Positions 6,464 to 13,739 of a stretch of DNA of 23,014 nucleotides are shown here, piece by piece. How positions within the stretch are numbered: the stretch's first letter is position 1; each line of letters starts with the position of its first letter. The stretch lies in the NCBI GenBank assembly GCA_964468125.1, contig CAYXVF010000096.1:1-23014 (forward strand), given 5' to 3'. The translations under genes were made by a program, and so were the position numbers. The notes beneath the pieces were generated by a model that was not told the DNA's origin, made no database searches, and worked only from the letters and a program-made list of their open reading frames with translations. The DNA is from CAYXVF01 sp964468125. Its GTDB lineage: Bacteria > Myxococcota > XYA12-FULL-58-9 > CAYXVF01.

Positions 6464-8034
6464 CAGACCGTACCCTCCACGCTTGCGGAACTCTTGGCGC
6501 TGCCGGAGTTCTTCTTCGCGACACCGGCTGCCTCACCGGGAGCCTTCTTCGCTGTTCGAGCGCGCCGCGATTTTTCGAGCTCAGCGAGCTGCTTCCGACG
6601 GAACTTTTCGTCGTCCTTCGGAACATCTTCCCAGATCCCGGCGGCGAAGCCGGTGCCAACCCCTGCGAAAAACTCTTTCATCGCGTCGAATCGAGGCTTA
6701 CTCCCCATCGCCGCGTTGACCACTTCGGCCAGCGAACCCGCTCCTGCGGGGCCCATCAGAGGTCGAGCGGAGATCAGGTTCGTGAAGTAGAGTCCGGGCC
6801 TTCCAGCCTCTTTTGCCGCTTGCACCACCGGAGTCGTTCCGATCGCGAGGTCTGGCTCGAACTCCTTCATGGCGGCGAGGTCCTGCTCGAGCGAAGCGCG
6901 GTATTGCACGTGCACACCCTTGCCCTCGAGCCATTCACGGTCCGTTGTCGACCAATCGGTCTTGCCGCAGGCCGTCCCGACGTAGCGAACGTCCGCGCCG
7001 CTCTCGATCAGCAGACGCGCAACCAAGAGCTCTGAGCCTTCGTAGCCGGACAGCGTGATTCGACCTCTAATCGGCATGCCAGCGAGCGCACCCTTGATCG
7101 CTGGGAGGATCGCGTTTTGTGCCGCGGCGACTTTCTCAGGCGAGACGGCGCAGCTCTCACCGATGCGCGCAAGCCACTCGGCGGTGCCGTCGTATCCGAC
7201 GGGCGCGGAGCCCACGATCGGACGTCCTGCGGCCTCGAACTCGCGGAAGGTGGCGACATAGAACGGGTGAATCGCCGCGACGGTCGCACAGTCGAGCGCA
7301 GCATATTGTTCGCGCCACTCGCGAGTAGGAACGACCGGTCCAGCGGCGAGGTCCATCGGTGCGAGCAGGCGACCGATCGTAATCGGGTCGACCGGAAACA
7401 TTTCGCCGACGAGAGCGACCGCAGGGAGCTTCGCGGGACCTTCGCGGGGCGCTTGTACCGGACCGGCTTCTGCCTCCTTGCGGGCGTAGCCGAGCATGGC
7501 GCCTGCGAGCACGTCTTTTGCTTCGGCGTGCGTCGGGACTCCGAAACCAGGAACATCGATGCCAACGATGCGAACGCCGTTAATCTGCTTGGGTAGCAGA
7601 CGAAGCGGTACGCCAGAGGCCGTTGGAACGCAGAGGTTCGTGACGATGATCGCGTCGTACTTTTCTGGGTCGGCGAGGCCGTGCACCGCGTCTCGAATGT
7701 CCTCGAAGAGCTTGCCCGTGACGAGCGTCTCTGAGTCGAAGGGCACGTAACCAACCGTGCGCCGGGCGCCATAAAAGTGCGAGGTGAAGGTGAGGCCGTA
7801 GACACAGCAGGCTGAACCCGAAAGCACGGTCGCCGTGCGGCGCATGCGAAGCCCAACGCGAAGTGACCCGAACGCAGGGCACATGCTTTGAGGCTGATCG
7901 TGCGGACCCATCGGATAATCTGCTGCATACCGATCGAGCGTCTCGCTCTTGCCTGCTGCGGCAGCGGCCTGGCGCATGTTCTCGCGCCCGCCGTGGCAAC
8001 CCGTACCCTCAGTTTTTTCGATTTCTTGACCCAT
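6463..8034 (-). CDS. bchY: Chlorophyllide a reductase subunit Y
   Basis: Partner of BchZ in the catalytic component. I place the start at the ATG of MGQEIEKTEGTGCHGG (8032-8034), eight bases after the bchX stop, giving 523 residues. A longer reading to 8100 would run 22 codons into bchX and adds no family sequence. Cluster-ligand cysteines are at Cys52 (MCPAFGSLR), Cys76/77 (GSACCVYGLTFTSHFYGARR) and Cys135 (NLCVPTASG). The C-terminal 40 residues are Lys/Ala/Ser rich and likely disordered. The Shine-Dalgarno is weak, so coupling to bchX translation is likely. Confidence 0.96.
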   Translation of the reverse strand: MGQEIEKTEGTGCHGGRENMRQAAAAAGKSETLDRYAADYPMGPHDQPQSMCPAFGSLRVGLRMRRTATVLSGSACCVYGLTFTSHFYGARRTVGYVPFDSETLVTGKLFEDIRDAVHGLADPEKYDAIIVTNLCVPTASGVPLRLLPKQINGVRIVGIDVPGFGVPTHAEAKDVLAGAMLGYARKEAEAGPVQAPREGPAKLPAVALVGEMFPVDPITIGRLLAPMDLAAGPVVPTREWREQYAALDCATVAAIHPFYVATFREFEAAGRPIVGSAPVGYDGTAEWLARIGESCAVSPEKVAAAQNAILPAIKGALAGMPIRGRITLSGYEGSELLVARLLIESGADVRYVGTACGKTDWSTTDREWLEGKGVHVQYRASLEQDLAAMKEFEPDLAIGTTPVVQAAKEAGRPGLYFTNLISARPLMGPAGAGSLAEVVNAAMGSKPRFDAMKEFFAGVGTGFAAGIWEDVPKDDEKFRRKQLAELEKSRRARTAKKAPGEAAGVAKKNSGSAKSSASVEGTV

Positions 8035-8042
8035 CGCTCTGC

Positions 8043-9065
8043 TCAAACCCTGTCGTAGATGATTTCGAGAGAAGGCTTCTTGTTCACAGAAGCGCCACAC
8101 AGATCTTCGCTCGTCGCCGGTTGAAGGACGAAGTCTCGACCCGTCACGTCGGCCGAGAACAAGTTCAGCAGACCGTCTTGGTCGAGGGGCTCAGGATAGA
8201 GTGGCGGACTCTCAGCGACATTTACACCGAGTGCCTCAAACATCGGGCCCCATCGACTCTCCGGTCGACCGATGATTTCGTACATGCCACTCTTGCGGCG
8301 AATGTCTTCGTCTGCGGGAATTGACGCGAGCACAGGAATGCCTACCGCTTTCGCGTAGGCCTGCGCCTGTCCGCTGCCATCGTCTTTGTTGATGACGATT
8401 CCGGCGACACCCACGTGACCGCCCATGCGCCTAAAATACTGGGACGCCGAGCACACGTTGTTCGCGACGTAGAGTGACTGCAGATCGTTGGATGCGACAA
8501 CGATGACCTTTTGGCACATGTCGCGAGCGATCGGCAGACCGAAGCCGCCGCAGACCACGTCGCCCAAGAAATCCAACAGGACGTAGTCGAAGTCCCACTC
8601 GTTGAAACCGAGCTTTTCGAGCGTCTCGAAGCCGTGAATGATCCCGCGCCCGCCGCACCCGCGGCCGACCTCTGGCCCGCCAAGCTCCATCGCGTACACA
8701 CCGTCGCGCTTGAAGCAAACGTCGCCAATTTCGACCTCTTCGCCTGCCGCCTTCTTGTTCGCAGTGGTCTCGATGATCGTGGGGCACGCTTTGCCGCCAA
8801 AGAGAAGCGAGGTGGTGTCGCTCTTTGGATCACAGCCGATCAGAAGAACTTTCTTGCCCGTCTGCGCCATCATGTACGACAGGTTCGCAAGGGTGAAGCT
8901 CTTGCCGATGCCGCCCTTACCGTAGATCGCGATGATCTGCGTGTCTTTGGTCGGCGCTTTCGTTGACGGCGGTTCCGGTTCGATGGCAGCCTCCGCTCGG
9001 AGATTTTCGTCTATCTCCGCGATGGCGTTTTTCTTCGGCTCAGCCGCTACAGGTCCTACATTCAT
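8043..9065 (-). CDS. bchX: Chlorophyllide a reductase iron protein subunit X
   Basis: A NifH-like homodimeric ATPase that passes electrons to BchYZ. Using the ATG at 9063-9065 the product has 340 residues. A further in-frame start at 9080 would add five residues and deepen the overlap with bchC. The chosen ATG shares one base with the bchC stop (TGATG) and has GGAG ten bases upstream. Walker A YGKGGIGKS is at residues 48-56, and the bridging [4Fe-4S] cysteines are Cys137 (GRGCGGRG) and Cys172 (GDVVCGGFGLP). The 40-residue N-terminal extension before the P-loop is typical of BchX compared with BchL. Confidence 0.97.
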   Translation of the reverse strand: MNVGPVAAEPKKNAIAEIDENLRAEAAIEPEPPSTKAPTKDTQIIAIYGKGGIGKSFTLANLSYMMAQTGKKVLLIGCDPKSDTTSLLFGGKACPTIIETTANKKAAGEEVEIGDVCFKRDGVYAMELGGPEVGRGCGGRGIIHGFETLEKLGFNEWDFDYVLLDFLGDVVCGGFGLPIARDMCQKVIVVASNDLQSLYVANNVCSASQYFRRMGGHVGVAGIVINKDDGSGQAQAYAKAVGIPVLASIPADEDIRRKSGMYEIIGRPESRWGPMFEALGVNVAESPPLYPEPLDQDGLLNLFSADVTGRDFVLQPATSEDLCGASVNKKPSLEIIYDRV

Positions 9066-9988
9066 CAGACGTTTCTCCAATCCAAAAGCATTTTCAGGCA
9101 GCTCGGGTCCGTAAAGGCCACGCGGTAGGCGTCACTTGCGTCAGCCGCGTCGAAGCGATGCGTGATGAGCCCGTCGAGCGAGAGCGAATCGTTTTCGATG
9201 AGCTCGTTGACGCGCGCGAGGTCCGACGGCTGCCATTCAGCGGCGACTCGAAAACGCGCCTCTTTGATGAACGCAGGAGGGAAAGAAAAGCTCACGCGCT
9301 CGCTGTAAAAACCTGCGAGCACAATTTCGCCACCGCGTTCGAGGGAGGCGATGAGAGAATCGAAGATCGAGGTGTCGCCGCTCACATCGACGATCGTGGT
9401 ATAACGCGCGTCTCGGTCCTCGTCGGGATGGGCTACACGATAACCCATTGCGCCGTCGACCCGACCCGGGTTGGTTTCCCACACGACCGGCGAGCCCCCC
9501 CGCGCTACGGCGAGCCGAGCCAACAGTCGACCGAGAACTCCGTGCCCAACGATCAGATCGGGCGTCGCATCACCCAAGGCGTGCTCCGCAGTGGCTGCGA
9601 GCGCGAGTAACACCCCACGTTCGCCCAGCGTTTCCGCGATCGGCGTCACGCGGCTAGAGGGCACGACGAGCGTGGAAGCCGCGCCGCCGAACAAACCGCG
9701 CACATCGACGAAACCACTCGACCCGGGGACGAAAACCACAGTGCCTTCGCTGACGTCGTCATTACCGCGGACGACCCTGCCCACCGACTCGTAGCCGGGT
9801 ACCAACGGATAGCCCATGCCCGGGAACGGAGGCATGCGGCCCGACCAGAGCAAGCGCTCGGTCCCCGTGCTCACCCCACTCCAGTCCACATCTACCACCA
9901 CATCACCGTCTCCGGGCGTGACGAGCTGAACTGTACTCAGCGTGAGGTTCTCCGGCTCTCGGAGGATTACGGCTTTTGCGTGCCTCAT
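9065..9988 (-). CDS. bchC: 3-hydroxyethyl bacteriochlorophyllide a dehydrogenase
   Basis: BchC oxidises the 3-(1-hydroxyethyl) group to acetyl late in bacteriochlorophyll a synthesis. It is a zinc-free-looking member of the medium-chain dehydrogenase family of about 307 residues. Conserved stretches: VDWSGVSTGTERLLWSGRMP, PFPGMGYPLVPGYESVGRVV, DLIVGHGVLGRLLARLAVARG (nucleotide-binding fold) and the end DPSCLKMLLDWRNV. I choose the ATG at 9986-9988 (MRHAKAVILREPENLTL), where family similarity begins. A GTG at 10012 is also in frame but lies inside the promoter. No Shine-Dalgarno precedes the ATG, and the promoter sits right on it, so a leaderless mRNA is likely. Neighbouring bchXYZ follow in one operon. 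Confidence 0.95.
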   Translation of the reverse strand: MRHAKAVILREPENLTLSTVQLVTPGDGDVVVDVDWSGVSTGTERLLWSGRMPPFPGMGYPLVPGYESVGRVVRGNDDVSEGTVVFVPGSSGFVDVRGLFGGAASTLVVPSSRVTPIAETLGERGVLLALAATAEHALGDATPDLIVGHGVLGRLLARLAVARGGSPVVWETNPGRVDGAMGYRVAHPDEDRDARYTTIVDVSGDTSIFDSLIASLERGGEIVLAGFYSERVSFSFPPAFIKEARFRVAAEWQPSDLARVNELIENDSLSLDGLITHRFDAADASDAYRVAFTDPSCLKMLLDWRNV

Positions 9989-9993
9989 TGATG

Positions 9994-10011
9994 TGTAAGG
10001 TATACTTGACA
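9994..10011 (-). promoter_or_regulatory. TGT-N12-ACA operator (PpsR/CrtJ type) at bchC
   Basis: TGTAAGGTATACTTGACA at 9994-10011 fits the TGT-N12-ACA consensus of the aerobic photosynthesis repressor PpsR/CrtJ, and its core is close to palindromic (AAG-GTATAC-TT). CrtJ represses bchC in Rhodobacter capsulatus through sites of this kind. Here the box covers the probable -10 region and ends 5 bp from the bchC start codon. No ppsR gene is present in the window, so the regulator is inferred. Confidence 0.72.
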
Positions 10012-10025
10012 CTCTTGGCTGTCAA
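9999..10025 (-). promoter_or_regulatory. Probable bchC promoter with TTGACA inverted repeat
   Basis: The minus strand has a perfect -35 hexamer TTGACA (10025-10020). A TATACC -10 candidate follows after 15 bp (10004-9999), or TACCTT after 17 bp. The -35 is also one arm of a perfect inverted repeat TTGACA-N8-TGTCAA (10006-10025), whose other arm is shared with the TGT-N12-ACA box. Either -10 puts the transcription start within about 5 bp of the bchC ATG. Confidence 0.6.
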
Positions 10026-10208
10026 TAGACTCAATCGTTTTCGTTCTTTTCCAATTCCGAGAGTCCAACGGGTCAGAGCGTTGAGCCAAAATCGCGCAGA
10101 GACGACGCCGCGACGCGGACGCGCCTGTCTAAAAGCCCAATGATTCCGGTTTTTTTGGCGAATTGAGCGACGAAGCGACGCGCTCTAAGTGCGACGAGCG
10201 AGCAGGAG
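10026..10208. other. Spacer between crtF debris and the bchC promoter
   Basis: About 180 bp without a credible gene. Short open frames on the minus strand here (for example 10073-10264) lack a ribosome site and family resemblance. They are read through the end of the crtF remnant in a wrong frame. No hairpin with a T run is seen. Confidence 0.4.
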
Positions 10209-10800
10209 CTAGTTGAGCATCGGTTGGCGGGAACGAATCGTCCGAGGCGTCGAGAATCCCGCATTGACCAACATTTTGGACAGTTCCGCGGGGGTTCTTG
10301 GACGCCCGTGCCTCACGGCCAACAGAAGCCAAAATAGGCATCGCCCATAGCCAGGGCGCCTGGGGTCTGGGCCATGGGCTCCGCCAGCAAAAGGGTTCCG
10401 CCCCGGGGTAGCGCGCGGTGAACGGCCCGCAGGACTTGCAGCGCGGGACCGTCGTCGTGATCGTGAATGATGCGTACGAGCGAGATCACGCCCGCGCCCT
10501 TAGGGAGCGGGTCACAAAAAAGATCGCCACCGACGATCGCCGCGCGATCGCCGAGACGAGCGCGGGCCCGCTCCGCAACGGCTGGCAGATCGTAGAGCAT
10601 GAGCTGGAAGCCAGCTGTGCGCGCCGCCACGGCCTCCAAAAACGCCACTTCGTCGCCGCCCTCGTCGAGCCGCGTACAATGCGGCGGAGATCGTAGGCCT
10701 CGAGCACATCTCTGGCGATGAATTGCTGGGGCTCGGCCATGAGCGTCGAATACTCGGCTACCCGTGCTTTGGCTGCGTCGCATATATCCATTGAGGCCCC
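10209..10800 (-). pseudogene. crtF: Demethylspheroidene O-methyltransferase, frameshifted remnant
   Basis: CrtF adds the methoxy group in the spheroidene/spirilloxanthin pathway. Homology is continuous but changes frame. A first segment (about 10790-10680) reads DAAKARVAEYSTLMAEPQQF and on to DVLEAYDLRRIV. A second (about 10675-10335) reads LDEGGDEVAFLEAVAAR, LMLYDLPAVAERARARLGD, ISLVRIIHDHDDGPALQVL and AEPMAQTPGALAMGDAYFGF, which is the SAM-binding methyltransferase core. A third (about 10332-10209) reads LLAVRHGRPRTPAELSKMLV then NAGFSTPRTI, ending in TAG at 10209-10211. A further slip near 10785 joins WIYA to DAAK. The in-frame stop after GDAYFGFCWP (10313) cuts the real C-terminus. The N-terminal dimerisation domain is almost wholly missing. 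Several slips within 600 bp argue for decay rather than one sequencing error. Confidence 0.82.
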
Positions 10801-10813
10801 GCTTCCAACTCGA

Positions 10814-10927
10814 ACCTTCGAAGTCCTGCGCAGGTGCGGCCTGACGGTCGAGCCTGGCGCGATGGTGTTCACGAGCCCGAACGACTTCGAGAGGCGCTTT
10901 CCCGGGACGGGGGGAGGGATATACGAA
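10814..10927 (+). pseudogene. CrtD-like C-terminal fragment (methoxyneurosporene dehydrogenase family)
   Basis: The plus-strand frame reads TFEVLRRCGLTVEPGAM then VFTSPNDFERRFPGTGGGIYE. The sequence T-P-x-DF-x-x-xFPGTGG-x-Y is the hallmark of the C-terminal third of CrtD, where it normally continues LYGRASHGW and then the GLYLAGG-HPG FAD motif. Neither continuation is present. The surrounding open frame (10718-11083) outside these 38 codons is antisense to crtF remnants. The orientation, opposite to crtF and bchC, matches the usual divergent crtD / crtEF arrangement of purple-bacterial clusters. Too short to be functional. Confidence 0.5.
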
Positions 10928-11033
10928 ACGGAACTCGACGGCAGCCGCGTCCGCGGGGTCCACGAGAGCTTGTCACTGCAGCGCTTTGCAAACCCGATCG
11001 TCCGGCTGATGCTGCCGTTCCGCATGCCGCGCG

Positions 11034-11078
11034 TCGCCGGAAGCGTCCTGGCGCCCCGCCCGGCCCATCGCGCCATCC
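11034..11078 (-). pseudogene. Possible N-terminal scrap of crtF
   Basis: Just after the bchO stop the minus strand reads GWRDGPGGAPGRFRR. This resembles the start of CrtF (GWRDRLLASPRFRRWA). Downstream the frame is lost, with only loose echoes of the following PLTRPIARRRAR and FVYSQ motifs in other frames (for example SRTIGFAKR and FRFVYPS). If correct, the original crtF began here and the CrtD-like scrap lies within its former extent. Weak evidence. Confidence 0.3.
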
Positions 11079-11091
11079 CTTGATGTCGTGC

Positions 11092-11949
11092 TCAGGGCTC
11101 CGAGGCGTCGTTCGCGGCGATGATGATGCGTTCGATGACCGCCGGGTTTTCCTCGTGAGCCAGGTGGCCCAAACCCTGCAGTACAATCAACTCGCTGTTC
11201 GGGACTCGCGCGTGCACGCATCGCGAGCGCTCCACCGGCACAACCTGGTCGTTTTCCCCTGCGACGAGGACAAGCCGCGAGGGAAGCCGCGGCAGCTGAT
11301 GCGCCAACGCGCCGAGGTCCCAACCCGCAGTCATCGCGATCACCCCGGCCACGTGCGACGGCTCGCTCGCCAGTCGGCGATAGAGTTCAACCCCTCGTTC
11401 GTCGATCATCGACCCGGACTGCCGCAACACATCGTCGACGAAACGGCCGGAGCGCGCGGCGACGAGGCCGGGCAAAAAGCCGAGCGCATTGCTGATTTTC
11501 GCGATCGCAGGAAAGGCAAACGCCGCGACGCCCTCGAAGGGCAGCAACGCGCCGTTGATACTCACGATGGACGCAGGCACAGCGAGACCATCCAGTGTCA
11601 ACCGCACCGCGATCGCTGCTCCGGCGGAGTGACCAACGAGCATTTTCGGCTGGAGCTCGAGCGCATTGAGTAAACGTCCAATCGCTCTCGCCATTTCCGG
11701 CATCGAGCGCACCATACCGCTCGGAGCGCGGGTAAACGCATGTCCCGGCAGATCGGGAGCGATGACCGTGAAGCGACGCGCCAGCTGGGGCAACAGATCG
11801 CGAAACGAATGTGTCGACGCGCCAGTGCCGTGAAGAAGCAAGACGCACGGCCCGTCGCCAGCGAGTTGAACGTGCCAATTCACGCCGTCTACATCTAAGT
11901 GTCTGCTGAGCTCTCGATTCGGCCAGTCCCGATCGAAAATCAGACTCAC
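11092..11949 (-). CDS. bchO: Magnesium chelatase accessory protein, alpha/beta hydrolase fold
   Basis: BchO accompanies the Mg chelatase in photosynthesis clusters; its exact reaction is not settled. The 285-residue protein starts with the family phrase DWPNRELSRHLDVDGVNWHV, then LLLHGTGASTHSFRDLLPQL with the oxyanion HG, APDLPGH, and the nucleophile elbow GHSAGAA (Ser108). Acid Asp234 (GENDQVVP) and His262 (GLGHLAHEE) complete the triad. The GTG start overlaps the bchD stop (GTGA), and no strong Shine-Dalgarno is seen, so coupling to bchD translation is likely. The order bchI-bchD-bchO is the common one. Directly downstream lies crtF debris. Confidence 0.93.
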   Translation of the reverse strand: MSLIFDRDWPNRELSRHLDVDGVNWHVQLAGDGPCVLLLHGTGASTHSFRDLLPQLARRFTVIAPDLPGHAFTRAPSGMVRSMPEMARAIGRLLNALELQPKMLVGHSAGAAIAVRLTLDGLAVPASIVSINGALLPFEGVAAFAFPAIAKISNALGFLPGLVAARSGRFVDDVLRQSGSMIDERGVELYRRLASEPSHVAGVIAMTAGWDLGALAHQLPRLPSRLVLVAGENDQVVPVERSRCVHARVPNSELIVLQGLGHLAHEENPAVIERIIIAANDASEP

Positions 11950-13739
11950 GGGGTGGCGCCGACCGACTTTACGGTCTCGGAGATCCGATTCACATCACTG
12001 TAGGGGAGGTGAAGGTATCGAGCGCCCATCGCCGCCGCGAGCTCGCGCGCACTTTCCTGACTTCGGGCTCCCATGTCGACAAAGAGCGTCGACACCGCGG
12101 ACGCGCGCAACATCGTCGCCGACGCCATCGCATCGTCGCGAGCCTGGGTGCGCCCGCGCGTGCCGTCACGCGCCACGTTTGCGCGACCATCGGTCATGAA
12201 CACGACCACCGGGGTTTGTCCGCGGCGAGAGCAATCTCGAGCGAGGACGAGGCCGGCGTCGATGCCTGCCGCGAGAGGCGTTGCTCCGCCTCCCGGCAAA
12301 CCTGCGAGCGTTCGTTTCGCTCGCACGAGCGACTTCGTCGGGGGCAAGACGACCTGCGCACCGTCGTCACGAAATGCGATCATCGCGACCTGGTCGCGTC
12401 GCACGTAACAATCGGCGAGCACCCGCTCTACCGCACCCTTGGCCTCCGCTAATCGCTGCAGTGCCGCAGAGCCAGAGGCGTCTACGACAAATATCGTGGT
12501 GGTTTCGGTCCGCTCTTCATAGCGGTGAATTCTAAAGTCATCCTTGCGCACCTCTACTCGGCGCGACCGCCGAGCGGCGGATTGGGAACGGCGCCGCACG
12601 GACTGCCAAGGTGCGGCGGCTCGTAACGTTTCGAGCACGTTCAAGCGCGCGCCGCTGCGCGGTAGTCCTCGTCGCACGCCGACCCGACGACCGTGGGTGA
12701 GCGAGCTCTTCTGCACTCCAGAGGGCCCTCGGCTCTGCGCAACACCCCGGGCCGTAGCCAACGCCAGCGCCGAGAGCAGGCCTGCTGGCATGGCAGAGGT
12801 TACCGCCTCGAGGATCCGATCCTCCATGCGACCGATGTCCGTAGGATCTTCCGATGAGTCCTCCGTGGGTTCGGAGTCCTCCGGCGGGGGGGGCGCGGGT
12901 TCTTCCTCGTTCTCCGGGGGGGCGGGCAGCCGGGTGGCGCGAGGGCCGAGAACGAGGCGCGCGGCGAGTGCGATGTCGTCTTCATCAACGGATTCGCTCG
13001 CCGAGAGGAGGGCCGAGGCGCGCGCGACGCGCAGTGCCAACATCGGCGCCCGAATCGAGTCGATTCCGAGCGCCAGTGCCACGCCACAGAGTGCGCGTCT
13101 GGCCTCCTCGTCGACCTCGACATCGAGCTCACGCGCAGCGGCGAGCAGACGTTCGCTGAGTCCATCGTCCATGGGCTCGGCGTCACGAAGCGCGAGCTCG
13201 TTCAGGTCAATGTGGATCGCCAAGCGGTCGAGCAGCGCCGGAGCGATCCGCTCGTCATCGATGCCCTCATCGAGGGCCACGACCGCGATTCGCGCAGATG
13301 AACGGTCGGTAATACCGTCGCGCTCCAAGGCGACCTCGCCGTGATCCAGAGCCGAGCACAGGTGCGCCACCGTCGAGCGCTGGCAACGCTCAGCCATCGG
13401 CACCACGATGACGCCCTGATCATGGCTCGAGAGTAATCCTCGCTCGACGACCACGGTGCCAGCGCTCAAGGTCGCGGCGAGGTCGAGGCCCCCGAGCAGG
13501 CGATCCTCGGAGACGTGCGCAGGGACGCGCCCCACGGGACAGTCGATCGAGAGCAAGGCGCGAAAACGTTCGAGCCATCGGTCACGCACGGGACCAGCAC
13601 GCGAGCGAAGCACGATGCCGCCGAGCGCGTGCGGCAAGCCAATGCCGGCAGCGGCGCCCGCAACGTNNNNNNNNNNCGGATCGAGCGCCACGAGCGCCGC
13701 AGCCGTCCAAGCGTCCTTCCATGCGCTTTCGTCGCTCAC
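11946..13739 (-). CDS. bchD: Magnesium chelatase subunit D, interrupted by an assembly gap
   Basis: BchD forms the AAA+ platform with BchI that drives Mg insertion by BchH. The roughly 597-residue reading has a degenerate N-terminal AAA+ domain (residues 1-265: GGIVLRSRAGPVRDRWLERF and RLLGGLDLAATLSAG, without a good Walker A), an acidic, proline-rich linker (about 271-303), and a C-terminal VWA/integrin-I domain. The MIDAS motif DASGS is at 420-424 with the Thr in GGGATPL (487). Ten Ns replace about four codons at residues 22-25. After the gap come about 15 residues (VAGAAAGIGLPHA) not expected between the family's ALDP and LGGIVLR. The GTG start overlaps the bchI stop (GTGA). Confidence 0.93.
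   Translation of the reverse strand: MSDESAWKDAWTAAALVALDPXXXXVAGAAAGIGLPHALGGIVLRSRAGPVRDRWLERFRALLSIDCPVGRVPAHVSEDRLLGGLDLAATLSAGTVVVERGLLSSHDQGVIVVPMAERCQRSTVAHLCSALDHGEVALERDGITDRSSARIAVVALDEGIDDERIAPALLDRLAIHIDLNELALRDAEPMDDGLSERLLAAARELDVEVDEEARRALCGVALALGIDSIRAPMLALRVARASALLSASESVDEDDIALAARLVLGPRATRLPAPPENEEEPAPPPPEDSEPTEDSSEDPTDIGRMEDRILEAVTSAMPAGLLSALALATARGVAQSRGPSGVQKSSLTHGRRVGVRRGLPRSGARLNVLETLRAAAPWQSVRRRSQSAARRSRRVEVRKDDFRIHRYEERTETTTIFVVDASGSAALQRLAEAKGAVERVLADCYVRRDQVAMIAFRDDGAQVVLPPTKSLVRAKRTLAGLPGGGATPLAAGIDAGLVLARDCSRRGQTPVVVFMTDGRANVARDGTRGRTQARDDAMASATMLRASAVSTLFVDMGARSQESARELAAAMGARYLHLPYSDVNRISETVKSVGATP
13667..13676. other. Assembly gap (10 N)
   Basis: A run of exactly ten Ns near the 5' end of bchD. 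Round-number N runs usually mark scaffold joins of unknown or estimated size. The frame is open on both sides if ten bases are counted, but the true length is uncertain. Confidence 0.97.

Noticed and set aside
8034..8100. N-terminal extension of BchY to 8100
   Set aside because: The 22 extra codons lie within the bchX 3' end and do not resemble BchY. The ATG at 8034 fits the operon spacing.
10073..10341. Small minus-strand frames between crtF and bchC
   Set aside because: No ribosome sites and no family resemblance. They overlap the correct crtF C-terminal frame or the spacer.
10718..11083. 121-codon plus-strand frame as an intact gene
   Set aside because: Only residues about 33-70 look like a known family (CrtD). 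The rest is antisense to crtF remnants, and there is no ribosome site.
10834..11673. 279-codon plus-strand frame opposite bchO
   Set aside because: Antisense to BchO, with low-complexity Arg/His-rich translation typical of a shadow frame in GC-rich DNA.
12544..13344. 266-codon plus-strand frame opposite bchD
   Set aside because: Ser/Arg/Ala-rich translation antisense to the MgCh D protein, with no recognisable motifs.
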